Assembly (NCBI RefSeq): GCF_963583255.1
Contig: NC_084807.1
Location: 15,027,072 to 15,091,071 of the forward strand
Direction: 5' to 3'
DNA from: Pyrus communis
Taxonomy: Eukaryota > Streptophyta > Magnoliopsida > Rosales > Rosaceae
DNA length: 64,000 nt
The notes below the pieces were generated by a model. The model worked only from the letters and a program-made list of their open reading frames with translations. It did not search any database and had not been told where the DNA came from. Positions within the stretch are counted from its first letter, which is position 1. Every line of letters begins with the position of its first letter. The translations under genes and the position numbers were made by a program. Shown one piece after another: positions 11,621 to 23,216 of this stretch.

Positions 11621-12110
11621 GCCCCATAGAATGCCACTATGTGGCTGGGCCTACCTCTAGGACCATACACGAAATTACACTTTGGCATGATCGTTTGGGA
11701 CATCCTGGATGAATAGCAATGCGTGGTATCCTCAAATCATCACACAGGCATCCATTAACTCAGAGTTTAAGTTCGATTCAAGGAATCGCATGTCAAACAT
11801 GTTCTATAGGAAAGCTTATTACTCAGCCTTCTTATGACAAGATTCGTTCGAATCCTCCCATTTTTCTACAACGGATTCAAGGGGACATTTGTGGACCGAT
11901 TCACCCTTCATATGGACCATTTAGATATTTTATGGTTTTGGTTGACGCTTCCGCACGTTGGTTACACGTGTGCTTGTTGTCCACAAGGAACACTGCATTT
12001 TCCAAACTATTGGCTCAGGTTATCAAGCTCAGGGTTCACCACCCTGATTATCCGATTAAGTATATTCAATTACATAATGCTGGAGAATTCACATCTAAAA
12101 CTTTGATGAC
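11621..12110 (+). pseudogene. Copia GAG-pre-integrase and integrase N-terminal remnant
   Basis: The frame includes LWHDRLGHPG followed by a stop, then HRHPLTQ and CQTCSIGKL (the integrase zinc-binding H-x-H/C-x-C arrangement) and DICGPIHPSYGPFRYFMVL, which carries the first catalytic Asp of the DDE core. It continues through a diverged second Asp region (YIQLHNAGEF, where LDNAGEF is usual). It ends where solo LTR D inserts at 12116. Integrase would insert the cDNA into the genome; stops and substitutions make this copy inactive. The equivalent segment of copy 2 is 35500-35935. Confidence 0.82.
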
Positions 12111-12115
12111 TATTG

Positions 12116-13525
12116 TGTTGAGTGCATAAAGTTACATTTATATGCCCTCTTTTACTTAGGTTTTTGACTTAAAATCTCTATGCATCACAAGGTATTTTGT
12201 TGTTTGTATTGTATTTCACGATGAAAGTAAGGACTTGAAGAAATCATCTTATTTTGAATATTGTAATAAGTGGCCCAAGATCCTCCAGAAAAGGCCCTTG
12301 CAGAAAAGCCAACTTGCGAGCTTTGCCACGAAGTGCTCAGAACGAATTAGAAAATGGGCCATATATGGTTGGAAAGCCCTGGAAGTTTTTTTTCAGATGG
12401 TCTTTGCATCTTGTGATTTGGAGGTTTCGACAAGAAGTTATAATAAAATAAAGTGGAGCTGTTCAGTTACAAATTCTGATAACATTTAGTTTTCAGTTAC
12501 TCCAATACTAAAAGCTGGTTGTTATGAGCTATAAATGAGAGTCAATTCAAGGATGTAAATGTGTTAGATGTTAGATAAGTCTTAAGCCTTTTAATAGGAG
12601 AAAAATACTCAACAAAAGGAGGAGAGACACAACAACAAAGAGGAGAATCTGGAAAGAGAGCAGGAATCTTTGGCCTTGAGCAGTTTCTAGGTTCTAGCTT
12701 TCCTGACTTTTTATGTATTTTGTTTTTATGGATACTTACAGCTGCTTTGAAGCCCTAGACATGATTGAATTAATATTATGATGCAGTTTTAGTTTATCAA
12801 TTTCATTTGCAAGCTAGAATCAGTTATCTGTTTCAATCATTTCAAGCACATATTTTCAAGCTTAGCTACCTTGTTTATGTTTGCTTTTTGTGGAGAATGA
12901 TAAGGATGACTACCATATCTTCTTTCATTCATTAGCAACATGTGGTTAGGTTCAAAACTAATCATGTAAATTGATTCCATGGAGTTCTAGGGTTCATGTG
13001 ATGTTCATAATCCTCTTCGTTCTTAATGAGTTTCTAGGTGCTAAATCTGAGTATATGCCATGCTAGGTTGCACCTACAAATATAACTTTTATGTATATGC
13101 CATGCATCTAACATGCAAAGTAAAAGAGGATTCATACAATCTAGTTATATGCCATGCTAGATATGTGAACGTCTTAGTTGTGCATTTGAAAGGGATAAAT
13201 TAAAAGATCATATCACTGATTTAGGAATGTTTAGGGAAAGGCCTTTGTTTATTTGAAGTCAGATTTATGTCCTAACAACGTTTCTAACCTATTCCATGTC
13301 TTAGGTTTGATTTTTAGATAGTTCTAATTTTTCCCTTTTCTTTCTATTTTTATTTCTTTTCCAAAATTACTCAAAACCCCCATTTTAAGTCATAGGAGTC
13401 TTTAACTAATGCTAATTTGTAAGATTCAAAGGTTTTACTAAGTTGTTTCTCAGTCCCTGTGGTTCGACACCCTTACTTGTGCCGTTATACTATCCTTATA
13501 CTTGCACTCGAAATGAACTTTAACA
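12116..13525 (+). mobile_element. Solo LTR D (1410 bp) inside copia integrase
   Basis: It starts TGTTGAGTGCATAAAGTTAC and ends GAACTTTAACA. The flanks TATTG (12111-12115) and TATTA (13526-13530) are a TSD with one mismatch. Removing it restores the copia integrase frame. A TATA box (GCTATAAATGAG, about 12529-12540) and the terminal motif TTCGACACCCTTACTTGTG relate it to gypsy-like families B and E. Sub-repeats containing TATATGCCATGC occur three times between 13054 and 13160. The ORFs at 12235-12489 and 12254-12451 are incidental. Confidence 0.88.
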
Positions 13526-13530
13526 TATTA

Positions 13531-14632
13531 CATGTCGGTTAGGGTTGAAGTTGAATAGCCAGTACCCCATGTTTACATCCATAATGGCCTGGCAGAGGTA
13601 TTCATTAAGCACTTACAAATGATTACTCGATAGTTAGTCATACATACCAAGCTACCGATCGCTGCTTAAGGCCATGCAATATTGCACGCAGCCATGTTAG
13701 TTTGCCGTAGGCCTATTGCGACCCAACCATATAGCGCCCTTCAGTTGGTTATTGAATACGAACCTGACATATCACTTATGCGCATTTTTTGTTGTGTGGT
13801 CTATGTGCCGATTTCGCCGCCTTTACATAAAAAAATGGGGCCTCAGCGAAGGATAAGAATCTATGTCGGATATAATTCTCCTTCGATTATTTGTTACTTA
13901 GAACCTTTGACAGGTGATCTGTTTACCATTCATTTCGCAAATTGTCACTTCTATGAGATAGTATTCCCATCATTAAGGGGAGATAAAAACGTCAACATAC
14001 CTGAAGAATGACAGAAATTATCATGGATGACTCCCACTTTGTCTCATTTAGATCCCCACACCGCTCAATCTAAAACTAAAGTGCAGCGCATATTAGATCT
14101 TCAGAGCATAGCTCAGAGCATGCCAGATGCTTTCACCGATCTAGCACGTGTGACAAGATCAAATATTCCAGTTGCGAATGTGCCTGCAAAGATGAATGTA
14201 CTACATGTATGTCAGACTTCCCTCTTGGAGGCCCGGGACGCCAATCTTGGTAATCCACCTACATTAGTGGCTAGCCAATCATCTGCCCCTACACAAAAGC
14301 ATGGCAGATCTCTTTGTTCAAAAGATTCACACCTCCAGAAGAGGAAACTCACGGCACAGACTTCTGAAGAGCCTACTGTGAATCCGACTGTCGCTTACTC
14401 ATTTTATCCAACTCATGAGGAAATTCTAGATTACGAAAGCGTCCTTGAAGAGACAAATCTTCCTCCCGAGAATCGTGAGATTTTGGCCTATCATGCTAGC
14501 TTAGATGATGTGTGGTGTAGAAATGAGATGATCGTCGACGATGCATTAGCATATGTAATAGCTACTGAATTCATGTTAAGCAATGACATTGAACCTTGTT
14601 CCACTGATGAATGTCAATGTAGAACCAATTAG
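13531..14632 (+). pseudogene. Copia integrase C-terminal part and linker
   Basis: Frames at 13682-14011 and 14027-14632 cover the end of the integrase (ATQPYSALQLV, KKMGPQRRIRIYVGY, FANCHFYE) and the low-conservation linker before the reverse transcriptase. The KxGPQ-R-GIYVGY type motif is characteristic of plant copia integrase. A frame shift or stop near 14010-14026 separates the two parts. Together with 11621-12110 this completes the integrase once solo LTR D is removed. Confidence 0.82.
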
Positions 14633-16290
14633 TCAAACTAGAAACAAGCAATCCAAGTCAAACTCGATTCACTTACGAAACATAAGGTGTTTGGACCTAT
14701 AGTCATACTCCTCCACATGTGAAGCATGTTGGCTACAAGTAGGTTTTCGTTCGGAAATGTAATGAGAAAAATGAAATTGTGCATTACAAAGCTCATCTTG
14801 TTGCACAAAGCTTCTCATAATGCCTTGGGATTGACTATGACGAAACTTATTCACCCATTATGGATGTGATTACTTTTTGCTACCTTATTAGTTTGGTAGT
14901 TTCCGAAAAACTGAGTATGCAGCTGATGGATGTAGTAACTACGTATCTCTATGGGGATCTTGATACGAAAATCTATATGAAAATTGTCACATCCCAGCCC
15001 AGGGCGGACGGGGGACCACTTCCCGGGTCGGGATGTGACAAAAGTTTGCCAAGGACTTACATGGACTGGATCAAATATTTTCAAACCCGGAACACGCTCT
15101 CAATTCGCTGAGGCGTTCACTTTACGATTTGAAGCAATCCTGAAGAATGTGGTATAACCGTCTTAGTGAGTATTTGACTAGTCAGGGATATGTAAACAAC
15201 AAACTATGCCCTTGTATGTTCATTAAGAAGACACATTCCGGTTTTGCGATAGTTGGAGTATATGTCGATGACATGAACCTTATCGGAACTCCTGAAAAGC
15301 TCACGAGAACTGTCGTGCACCTACAATCGGAATTTGAGATGAAAGATCTAGGTAAGACTCAATATTATCTCAATCTCAAGATAGAGCATCGTTCGGATGG
15401 AATCTTAGTGCATCAAATTGAACTATACCCAGAAGGTGTTGAACCACTTTAATGAAGATAAAGCAAAGCCTTCGAGTAATCCTGTGGTCGTTCGATCGCT
15501 AGATGCAAAACGAGATCCTTTCCATCCGAAGGAGGATGATGAAGAGATTTTGGAGCCTGAAGTTCCTTATCTAAGTGAGATAGGCACTTTATTGTACTTA
15601 ACTCAATGCACTGAACCCGACATCTCATTCACTGTTAATCTTTTGCAAGATATAGTAATGCACCAACATGCAGACACTGGACTAGCATGAAAGACATATT
15701 TTGTTACCTTAAGGGTACTACGGATTTGGGCTTGTTCTATCCTTACGAATCCTCGAGTGATGTCGTACCCTCTAGTTCTCGAGTCGATTCTTACCTTGTT
15801 GGTTATGCTGACGCAGGATACTTATCTGATCCGCACAAGGTGCATTCTTAAATAGGTTATGTCTTTATCGTTAGAGGCACCGCAATCTCTTGAAGGTCAA
15901 CTAAACAAACCTTACTTGCCATTTCGTCTAACCATGCTGAAATTCTCACCTTACATGAAGTAACAAGGGAATACTTTTGGTTTAGACCAGTAGTGGGCCA
16001 TATTCGAAGCTCTTGCGATCTATACCTCACCCTTGATGTCCCGATGACGATCTACGATGACAACACAACATGCATCGAACAGCTAAAGAAGGGTTACATC
16101 AAAGGAGACAACACTAAGCACATTGTGTCGAAGTTCTTTTTCTCACATCAACAATAAGAGTATCAAAAGATTGAAGTCATGCAAATCCATTCATAAGACA
16201 ATCTAGCCAACCTCTTCACCAAATCACCGCCGCATGCGATGTTTCATAAGCTTGTTCAAGGAATTGGTATGCATAAACTTTCTGAGTTGT
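14633..16290 (+). pseudogene. Copia reverse transcriptase and RNase H remnant
   Basis: The reverse transcriptase begins around 14690 with frameshifts, reads MDVITFCYLISLVV and MQLMDVVTTYLYGDLD, is broken by a 56-bp Cassandra-like piece at 14985-15040, and resumes at 15147 with NKLCPCMFIKK and VYVDDMNLIG, the catalytic YVDD. Then come EFEMKDLGKTQYYL and ILVHQ. RNase H follows from about 15691, with YADAGYLSD, SSNHAEI and DNLANLFTKS visible, interrupted by at least four stops. The YVDD is intact but the domain is not translatable as a whole. Confidence 0.88.
14985..15040 (-). mobile_element. Cassandra-like LTR end fragment (56 bp)
   Basis: The segment starts TGTCACATCCCAGCCC and ends GGGTCGGGATGTGACA, so its ends are inverted copies of each other. 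Its first ~45 bases match the Cassandra LTR end at 1247 and 1601, through CACTTCCCGGG. Most of the LTR and the whole interior are missing. It may be an internally deleted element or a short gene-conversion patch. No clean TSD is seen (AAAT versus AAAG). Confidence 0.6.
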
Positions 16291-16712
16291 AACATTACTA
16301 TTTCTCTTTGGAATTGTGTCAAACTCAGGGGTAGTATCGTAAAGAATACTTACTTGATCTTAATGTACTCTTTTTCCCAACGATTATAAGCATTTTTCCC
16401 ACTAGGTTTTTGCTACCTAACTAGGTTTTAACAAGGCACCCACCTTGGGCTGGTCATATCCTTGATGATGTCTCATAAATGTTTCTTTTAACTTTGCATT
16501 GCTCACGCATTTTTCCTTAGACTATTGATTTTGTCCCTACTTGGGTTTTTGCCATATCCTTAGGGTTTTTTTAGTGAGACTTACTACTTTATGCAAGTTC
16601 CTACCTTATTGAGAATAAGCGTTGTTCCTTAGAATCAATGCCGACGAGTCGACTTCCTCAACTTCTACATGATGTTGAATCTACCTTAAGTATTTACACA
16701 CTCAAGGAGGAG
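16291..16712 (+). other. Copia copy 1 3' untranslated region and polypurine tract
   Basis: The region is non-coding. It shares TTTTTCCCACTAGGTTTTTGC and CTAGGTTTTAACAAGGCACC motifs with copy 3 (48200-48260). The segment 16701-16712 (CTCAAGGAGGAG) directly before the LTR is the polypurine tract that would prime plus-strand synthesis. Confidence 0.8.
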
Positions 16713-16846
16713 TGTTGTGAACTTTCCTAGTTTAAGTGTGATTGTGTAAATCCTAGATTATATTTGATTCTAGTTATTCTTTCCTATATGGACTTGTATT
16801 CCTTAGGGATGAAGGATTTCTTCTCTTCTTTTACTACTATAAATAA
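16713..16846 (+). repeat. Copia copy 1 3' LTR, first part
   Basis: It starts TGTTGTGAACTTTCCTAG and ends ACTACTATAAATAA, a TATA-like end shared with the copy 3 LTR at 48671-48685. The rest of the LTR resumes at 23082 after LTR C. The reconstructed length of about 270 bp agrees with 269 bp for copy 3. Confidence 0.85.
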
Positions 16847-17814
16847 TGTTGGAGATATGCCCTGAAAGTCAATCTTTGGAAGAAACTTTTTAGGACAATG
16901 TCTGTATGTGTAGATAACTCTAATACAGCAAAAGGGCAAAGCCACTCATTAAGACTATCTCCATGGAAGATATACGTCCAAAATAGTGAATCCATGGACA
17001 ATGGATCGATGGAAGAAGTAATCTAATGATGTTAAACTACAGAGACCTTCTTCCAATAACCATAATGTCCAAAAAGGTTCCTGGTCATAGGATTGTCAGA
17101 GGGACACTGACAATACATGGACCAGTACATACTATGTCCTTTTCAAATGGGAAGGATGGAAAATCTCAAGCCATTCGTGGTGTGACACTAAGACAAGTAT
17201 GTAAGTGCTCATTAAGGGAATAAGTTCATTGAACACAATCAAATGAGAGTACTTGCATGGAGGTCTACTCATATGTCAGGCAAGTAACTCTACTGGTTGG
17301 AATAATGTAAATAATCCTTTGACCTGAGACATCATAGTTGTCTTGGGGATACATTGCTGATCATTTGATAATGAGACGTGACCACATCTCATCTTAGATA
17401 TGTTCTATGCATTGTTGGGGTCAGTGATTTATTCTCAAAGGCATGTGAATGATCAACAAGGGATCTCTAATCCTCATTATGAGAGGAAGAATACTCTTAG
17501 ATATGATTCGGGAAACTTCGGCCGAAGTATCGAGCATAATGATGGAAGGCGTTCCTATACGACTCAATTGAATCATATAAATTGGTATAATCACATTAGG
17601 GGTTTGACATTAAGTATCCATACCCTATTAATGTGATTGTGAGTATTGTATTAGCGAATGATCGAATTACATTGTAATTCCAACTAAATAGGTTCTCCGA
17701 CCAAATTCTACATTAGCTTGGGCAGCCATGATATATGGTTAGATGTCACTCATGGCTTGTGGGTTCTTCTAGATGATTAAATAAGTAGTCATCAAAGAAG
17801 AAGAAGAATTAAAA

Positions 17815-17914
17815 GTAAGTTTTAACTCACTGAGTGATTGGATAAATACTAATCAATTGGATTGGTAAGTTTTAATTCACTGAGTGATTGGATAAATACT
17901 AATCAATTGGATTG
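17815..17914 (+). repeat. 50-bp tandem duplication in LTR C
   Basis: Two adjacent copies of a 50-bp unit beginning GTAAGTTTTAA(C/T)TCACTG (17815-17864 and 17865-17914) differ at one position that I can see, so it is a recent local duplication. Confidence 0.9.
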
Positions 17915-19484
17915 GTACCAATCACCTCGCTGCCTCGCTAATTAGAACCTAAAACGATTGTACACCGATACACTCTTATGGTGAGACAACTAAAGGATGA
18001 TGGAATTAATTAATTGGATTAATTAAGTGCTATGATTAATCAAAAAGTCTAAAGAAATCATAGAAGCGATGAAAGATCATTTTGGGCTTAAAAAAAAGCT
18101 CGAGTTCATTCGGGCCCATCGGGCCCGAACCCATTGGGCTTTTTATTCAAGCATAGGATGGCTTGAAATGATAAAAACCCAAAGTCCAAACCTACACTAA
18201 GGGGCCAGCCAAAGATGAGGAAAGAAGAGAGAGAAAGAGTCAATTAGTTGACTTACTTCTTTTACCTTTATAAAGAGAGTTAAATGAAAAAGCTTCATTG
18301 GGGCTTTTGTGTGTTATTTTCAACAAGAGAAAAACAAGTCTCTCTCTCTCTCTCTCTACACACATATAGCCGGCCACCAAGAGGGGAAATAGCTAATCAT
18401 CTCTTCTCCTTTTGGTTATTCCAGCATCCATCTCACTACACTAGTGGGTGTGGATCTTTAGAGGTCTTCTACTTTGAAGACTAGAGGAGAATCAAAGGAT
18501 TTCTAAATCTATCAAGGTGGAGGAAACAAGGAGGGAGGCTAGACTCAAGGAGTTCCAAGAACAAAGAGCGTAGAAGTGGTCCATTGATAACTCATATATT
18601 TCATGCATTTATACCATCCATTTCTAGTCTCTTTGTGATGTTTTTGAGTTAAAACTGGTTGCATTTTACCTTATTTTGTGTTAGTGTGCAGTTACATGTA
18701 CTTTAGGATCAATTTGAAGGCAAAATAACTGAAAACATGCCATTTTTTGGGGTTGACCCTTATTCAAACGTGGAAATAAGTTTAGTGACCTATTTTGAAG
18801 CCCAAATAAAGAATCCAAGACGAATATGGCTTGTTAGAAGACCAAGAACAGAATGGGAAAGGAATTGGGATATCTAGCCTAATTTGGAGGTGCCAAATAA
18901 GGCAAAATTGTGCAAAATAAAGGCTAAGTTGTAAAATTGCTTTGGAATATCTTGCAGCCCCATTTAGCATATAAATACTAGGGTTTCATATCACTTTTAC
19001 ACAAGCCCCCCTTGGGGTCGCCCAGAGCTCTCTCTCTTCTTTCTCTTTGGCCTTTCTTCCAGAAACAAAACCCTATTTCCCTTCGCAATCTGCTGCCACC
19101 GAAGAAACCACACAATTGCACTGTTCTTGAAGGATTTCCACATTAGAATTGCTTCAAGGGGGTTTTTTCTCTGAACTTTAATTTCACTCATGTTGATCTT
19201 GATATTTATATATTCTGTAATCATGTTGTGTAATTAAGTTCATAGCTGGGGATTTCGATGTAGCCTTTCAAAACTACTCTAAGTTATTAAGTTAAAGTAT
19301 TCAAACTACCAATCTGTGTTCTTGTTTCATTCATTGGTTTTATAGTTTAATTTGTTTGATAATCTTAATGTTTGATCACCATTAGGGCTGCTCATGAATT
19401 ATTTAATCAAGGTTATAGTACACATCATGCTTAATCTTGGTAAACATGTGAATGATTGAAGAAACTACTATGCATACATCCTGC

Positions 19485-22377
19485 TAGGCTTGGCAATTCT
19501 TAACACGACCCGATAATCCGACACGACACGACACAAAATTAACAGGTGTACAGGTCGTTATCGGGTAACCCGATAAGCACCTGTTAAGATAACGGGTTGG
19601 TTCGGGTATACACATGGGTAACACGATACACGATAAGCAACATATTAATTTTATAATTTTATTACCCTAAAAAAATATTATAATAATTATATACATTAAT
19701 TTAACAATTTTTTACCCCTAAAAACTATAATAATTTTATATATATATATATATATATTAAATTAAATATTAAAAATTGGTGACCACTGGATCGGCTTAAA
19801 TATACATACCATTCAATTTCTTAAGTGTTATACGTACAAAATAAATAAATTTAAATCTACTTAATAAATATATATTACACACACACCATTGAACTTGATG
19901 GGATACAAATTCTACGAAACTAATTTGAACGATCCAACCGTCAAACTTGTTTGTATATGCATCAAGATCACATCAGCAAAAAATCACAAAAAACAAACAT
20001 TCAGATATCAACTAACGGGACGAAACTTTTCGACGATTATCAACGAAAAATCACGATTTAACAGTTATTTTAACTCCAATTTTGATGATTTTTTACAGCT
20101 ACACTACTTGACCCTATACGAGTACAATAAATGAACTCGATCTTCAATTTAAAATATTTACACTAGTGGATAACACAAATATTATGTTATACTTAATGAA
20201 AGTATGAATGAACTCTTAAGTGTTAGTGAATCTATGGTTTTGATGGGATATGCATTCTACGAAACTAGTTTCAACTATCCAACCGTCAAACTTGTTTGTA
20301 TATACTTCGAGATCGCATACGCCAAAAATTACAAAAAACAAACATTCAAATATTAAGTAACAGGACAAAACTTTTCAACGATTATCAACGAAAAATCACG
20401 ATTTAACGGTTATTTTAACTTCAATTTTGATGATTTTTTATAGCTACACTCCTTGACCCTATAAGAATACAATAAATGAACTCGATCTTCAATTTAAAAT
20501 ATTTACAGTAGTGGATACCACAAAATCTTATGTTATACTTAATGAAAGTATGAATAAACTCTTAAGTGTTAATGAATCTATTGTTTTGATGGGATACACA
20601 TTCTACGAAACTAATTTCAACGATCCAACCGTCAAACATGTTTGTATATGCTTTGAGATCGCATACGCCAAAAATTGCAAAAAACAAACATTCAAATATC
20701 AAGTAACGGGACAAAACTTTTTGATGGTTATCAACGAAAAATCACGATTTAACGGTTATTTTAACTCTGATTTTGATGATTTTTTATAGCTACACTTCTT
20801 GACCCTATATCAATATAATGAATGAACTCGATCTTCAATTTAAAATATTTACACTAGTGGATATACTTAATGAAAGTAAGAATAAACTCTTAAGTGTTAG
20901 TGAATTTATCGTTTTGATGGGATACGCATTCTACTAAACTAATTTCAACGATCCAACCATCAAACTTGTTTGTATATGCTTTGATCCCATACGCTAAAAA
21001 TCACAAAAAAAAAAAAACGAACATTCAAAGATCAAGTAACGGGACAAAACTTTTTGACGGTTATCAACAAAAAATCACGATTTAATGCCTACTTTAACTC
21101 CGATTTTGATGATTTTTTTACAGCTACACTCCTTGACCCTATATGAATACAATGAATGAACTCGATCTTCATTTTAAAACATTTACACTAGTGGATACCA
21201 CAAAATCTTATGTTATACTTGATGAAAGTATGAATAAGCTCTTGAGTGTTGGTGAATCTATCATTTTGATGGGATACGCATTCTACGAATCTAGTTTCAA
21301 CGATCCAACCGTCAAACATGTTTGTATATACTTTGAGATCACATTCGCCAAAAATTGCAAAAAACAAAGATTCAAAGATCAAGTAATGGGACAAAAATTT
21401 TCAACGGTTATCAACAAAAAATCACGATTTAACGGTTACTTTAACTTTGATTTTGATGATGTTTTACAACTACACTCTTTGACCTTATATGAATACAATG
21501 AATGAATTTGATCTTCAATTTAAAATATTTACCCTAGTGGATACCACAAAATCTTATGCTATACTTAATGAAAGTATAAATAAACTCTGAGTGTTAGTGA
21601 ATCTATCATCTTGATGGGATACGCATTCTAGGAAAATAATTTCAATGATCCAACCATCAAACTTGTTTGTATATGCTTCAAGATCGCTTACACAAAAAAT
21701 CGCAAAAAACAAACATTCAAAGATCAAGTAAAGGGACAAAACTTTTCAACGGTTATCAACAAAAAATCACAATTTAACGGTTATTTTAACTCTGATTTTA
21801 ATGATTTTTTTACAGCTGCACTCCTTGACCCTATATGAATACAATGAATGAATTCGATCTTCAATTTAAAATATTTACACTAGTGGATACCACAAAATCT
21901 TATGTCATGATGATCGATGAAAATTGAGGATTTTGTAAAATGAATAACATGCAAGCTTTGAGTTCCATTGGCAATGTTTAAACTTTTGAGAAAGGGTTCA
22001 CAACCTTGAAAACAAAAACTCTTTCATTTTGCATATCCTTACACATTTAATATTTTGTAATAGACTAGTAGTGTATGAATGTTTGTTTATTAGGCTCTTA
22101 TTTTCAAGTGTAGATATAGTACTCAAACGACAAATGTGTTTTAATGTTTTGAAGTAATATTTATGTGGCAATGTGTGGTATGTGCAAATCTAAGAAAAAA
22201 AAATACATTTTTCTTAACTGGTCATAGCGGGTTATAACGGGTCGGGTTGGGTAAAGTGACCCGACCTGTTAAGGACCCGTTAAGATAACGGGTGTGACAC
22301 AACACGACCCGTTAAGATAACAGGTGTTACACGAAAATGACACGAACATGATAGACACGACCCGTTTGACAGGTCTA
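19485..22377. mobile_element. Non-autonomous DNA transposon, hAT-like, 2.9 kb
   Basis: The 8-bp direct repeats CATCCTGC at 19477-19484 and 22378-22385 flank the insertion, and the solo LTR is continuous without it. The ends are imperfect inverted repeats: TAGGCTTGGCAA on the left, TAGACCTGTCAA on the right as reverse complement. Subterminal parts are rich in GACACGAC and in palindromes containing ACCCGTTAAGATAACGGGT. An 8-bp TSD with TAG...CAA ends suggests the hAT superfamily; counting one or two further matching bases gives 9-10 bp, so a Mutator-like origin is the alternative. No transposase is seen. The middle is a tandem array. Confidence 0.78.
19897..21905 (+). repeat. Six tandem copies of a ~345-bp unit inside the DNA transposon
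   Basis: Each copy contains GATGGGATAC, starting at 19897, 20242, 20588, 20916, 21268 and 21613 (spacings 345, 346, 328, 352, 345). Each also has GATCCAACCGTCAAAC, AAATCACGATTTAACG and CTTGACCCTATA. In three copies (19889-20134, 20511-20789, 21143-21505) the plus frame stays open for 81-120 codons with a shared peptide pattern (FYETNFNDPTVKHVC, NEKSRFNGYFNSDFDD) and stops at the same place; the other copies are broken. No known domain is recognised. This may be ancestral coding sequence or chance; see findings. Confidence 0.88.
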
Positions 22378-23081
22378 CATCCTGCCATGTGATTTCTTTG
22401 GTTCTTTGAAGTTTTCTTGTTCTTAATGGATTCTTATTCGGTAATCTAAGTTGAACATCACAACTAGGTTCCAGATTAGGAGTACTTGATCATAACCACA
22501 CATCAAATGGATGATCATAAATGAGTAAAAAGAAACCTGGTTGCAGATTGGAGAGTTGAATGAGTTTTGACTTAATTTTCTGGAATTGGCTTGTAATGGT
22601 GAAATCGGTATCTCTAGTTCCATTCCCATCGTTTCTGAATAATTCTATTATTCATACTTACATTCTCTTGCATTTTAAGTTACTTTACTTTTCAATTGAA
22701 AATCCAAACTCAATTTGTTTGTTTCATTGTTTAGTTTGGGTTCACATAAAGCTAGTAATTTGTAGAGGTCTAATCAGTCCATGTGGTTCGACACCCTTAC
22801 TTGTGCCATTATACTATCCTTATATTTGCACTTGAGAGGAACACAACATCCATCCTTGGTCTAATGTCTAGATCAAGAGGTATAAAACTTAACCTTCACT
22901 TTGTTCTTCAATATTTTGTTTGATGCATCATATATGAACCTATGCTTCTTGAATGGGATTTGCATGACTAAAGCTTTGATAATATGTGATAATATGCTTC
23001 CGTTGCTTATGTATATAAATTTAGAATTGTATACGCATACTAGTCACTAGAAATCCCAATTAAATCTTAATATTTCCCTTT

Positions 23082-23216
23082 AATAAAGGCACTACGTAGG
23101 ATGGACAACATATCCTCAAAACATAATTCCCCTACGATTCGACAAACACATCTCTCCTCTCTCTCCACCCTTGCCGCCCGCCCCCTTCTCCTTATTAGAT
23201 AAAATAGGCTACAACA
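23082..23216 (+). repeat. Copia copy 1 3' LTR, second part
   Basis: It follows the AATAA duplication and aligns with 48686-48805 of the copy 3 LTR (shared ACAACA, CCTCAAAA and TCTCCT stretches in order). It ends GGCTACAACA at 23216, where the next LTR starts immediately. Confidence 0.75.

Larger units (their letters stand above)
18595..22848 (+). mobile_element. Solo LTR B2, family B, with a nested DNA transposon
   Basis: It starts TGATAACTCATATATTTCAT and ends GGAACACAACA, the same termini as element B. Perfect TSDs TCCAT are at 18590-18594 and 22849-22853. Without the insertion at 19485-22377 it is about 1.35 kb, matching the element B LTR. A TATA box (CATATAAATACTAGG) is at about 18967-18981. 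No internal region is present, so it is a solo LTR. Confidence 0.93.
16847..23081 (+). mobile_element. LTR C, copia-type, probably solo, with nested insertions
   Basis: It starts TGTTGGAGATATGCCCTGAA, a start shared by a widespread class of plant copia LTRs (established knowledge). AATAA occurs at 16842-16846 and 23082-23086 and would be the TSD, since the copia LTR is continuous outside them. The right terminus does not end in CA, so the exact end is uncertain and may have decayed (candidate ATCCCAAT near 23060). A TATA-like box (CCTTTATAAAGAG, 18266-18278) and a CT microsatellite (18339-18356) fit an LTR promoter and leader. Solo LTR B2 occupies 18595-22848; without it the LTR is about 1980 bp. 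Confidence 0.65.
866..23216 (+). mobile_element. Ty1/copia retrotransposon copy 1, degenerate and interrupted
   Basis: Copia-order coding remnants (protease, GAG-pre-integrase, integrase, reverse transcriptase, RNase H) run left to right and end in a polypurine tract and a 3' LTR. Pieces: 866-1246, 1885-1983, 11621-12110, 13531-16846 and 23082-23216. The gaps are later insertions: Cassandra (1247-1884), element B (1989-11615), solo LTR D (12116-13525) and LTR C (16847-23081). Joining across each gap restores continuity with copies 2 and 3 of the same family. The gag and 5' LTR would lie left of the window. All coding parts carry stops and frameshifts, so the copy is dead. Confidence 0.88.
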
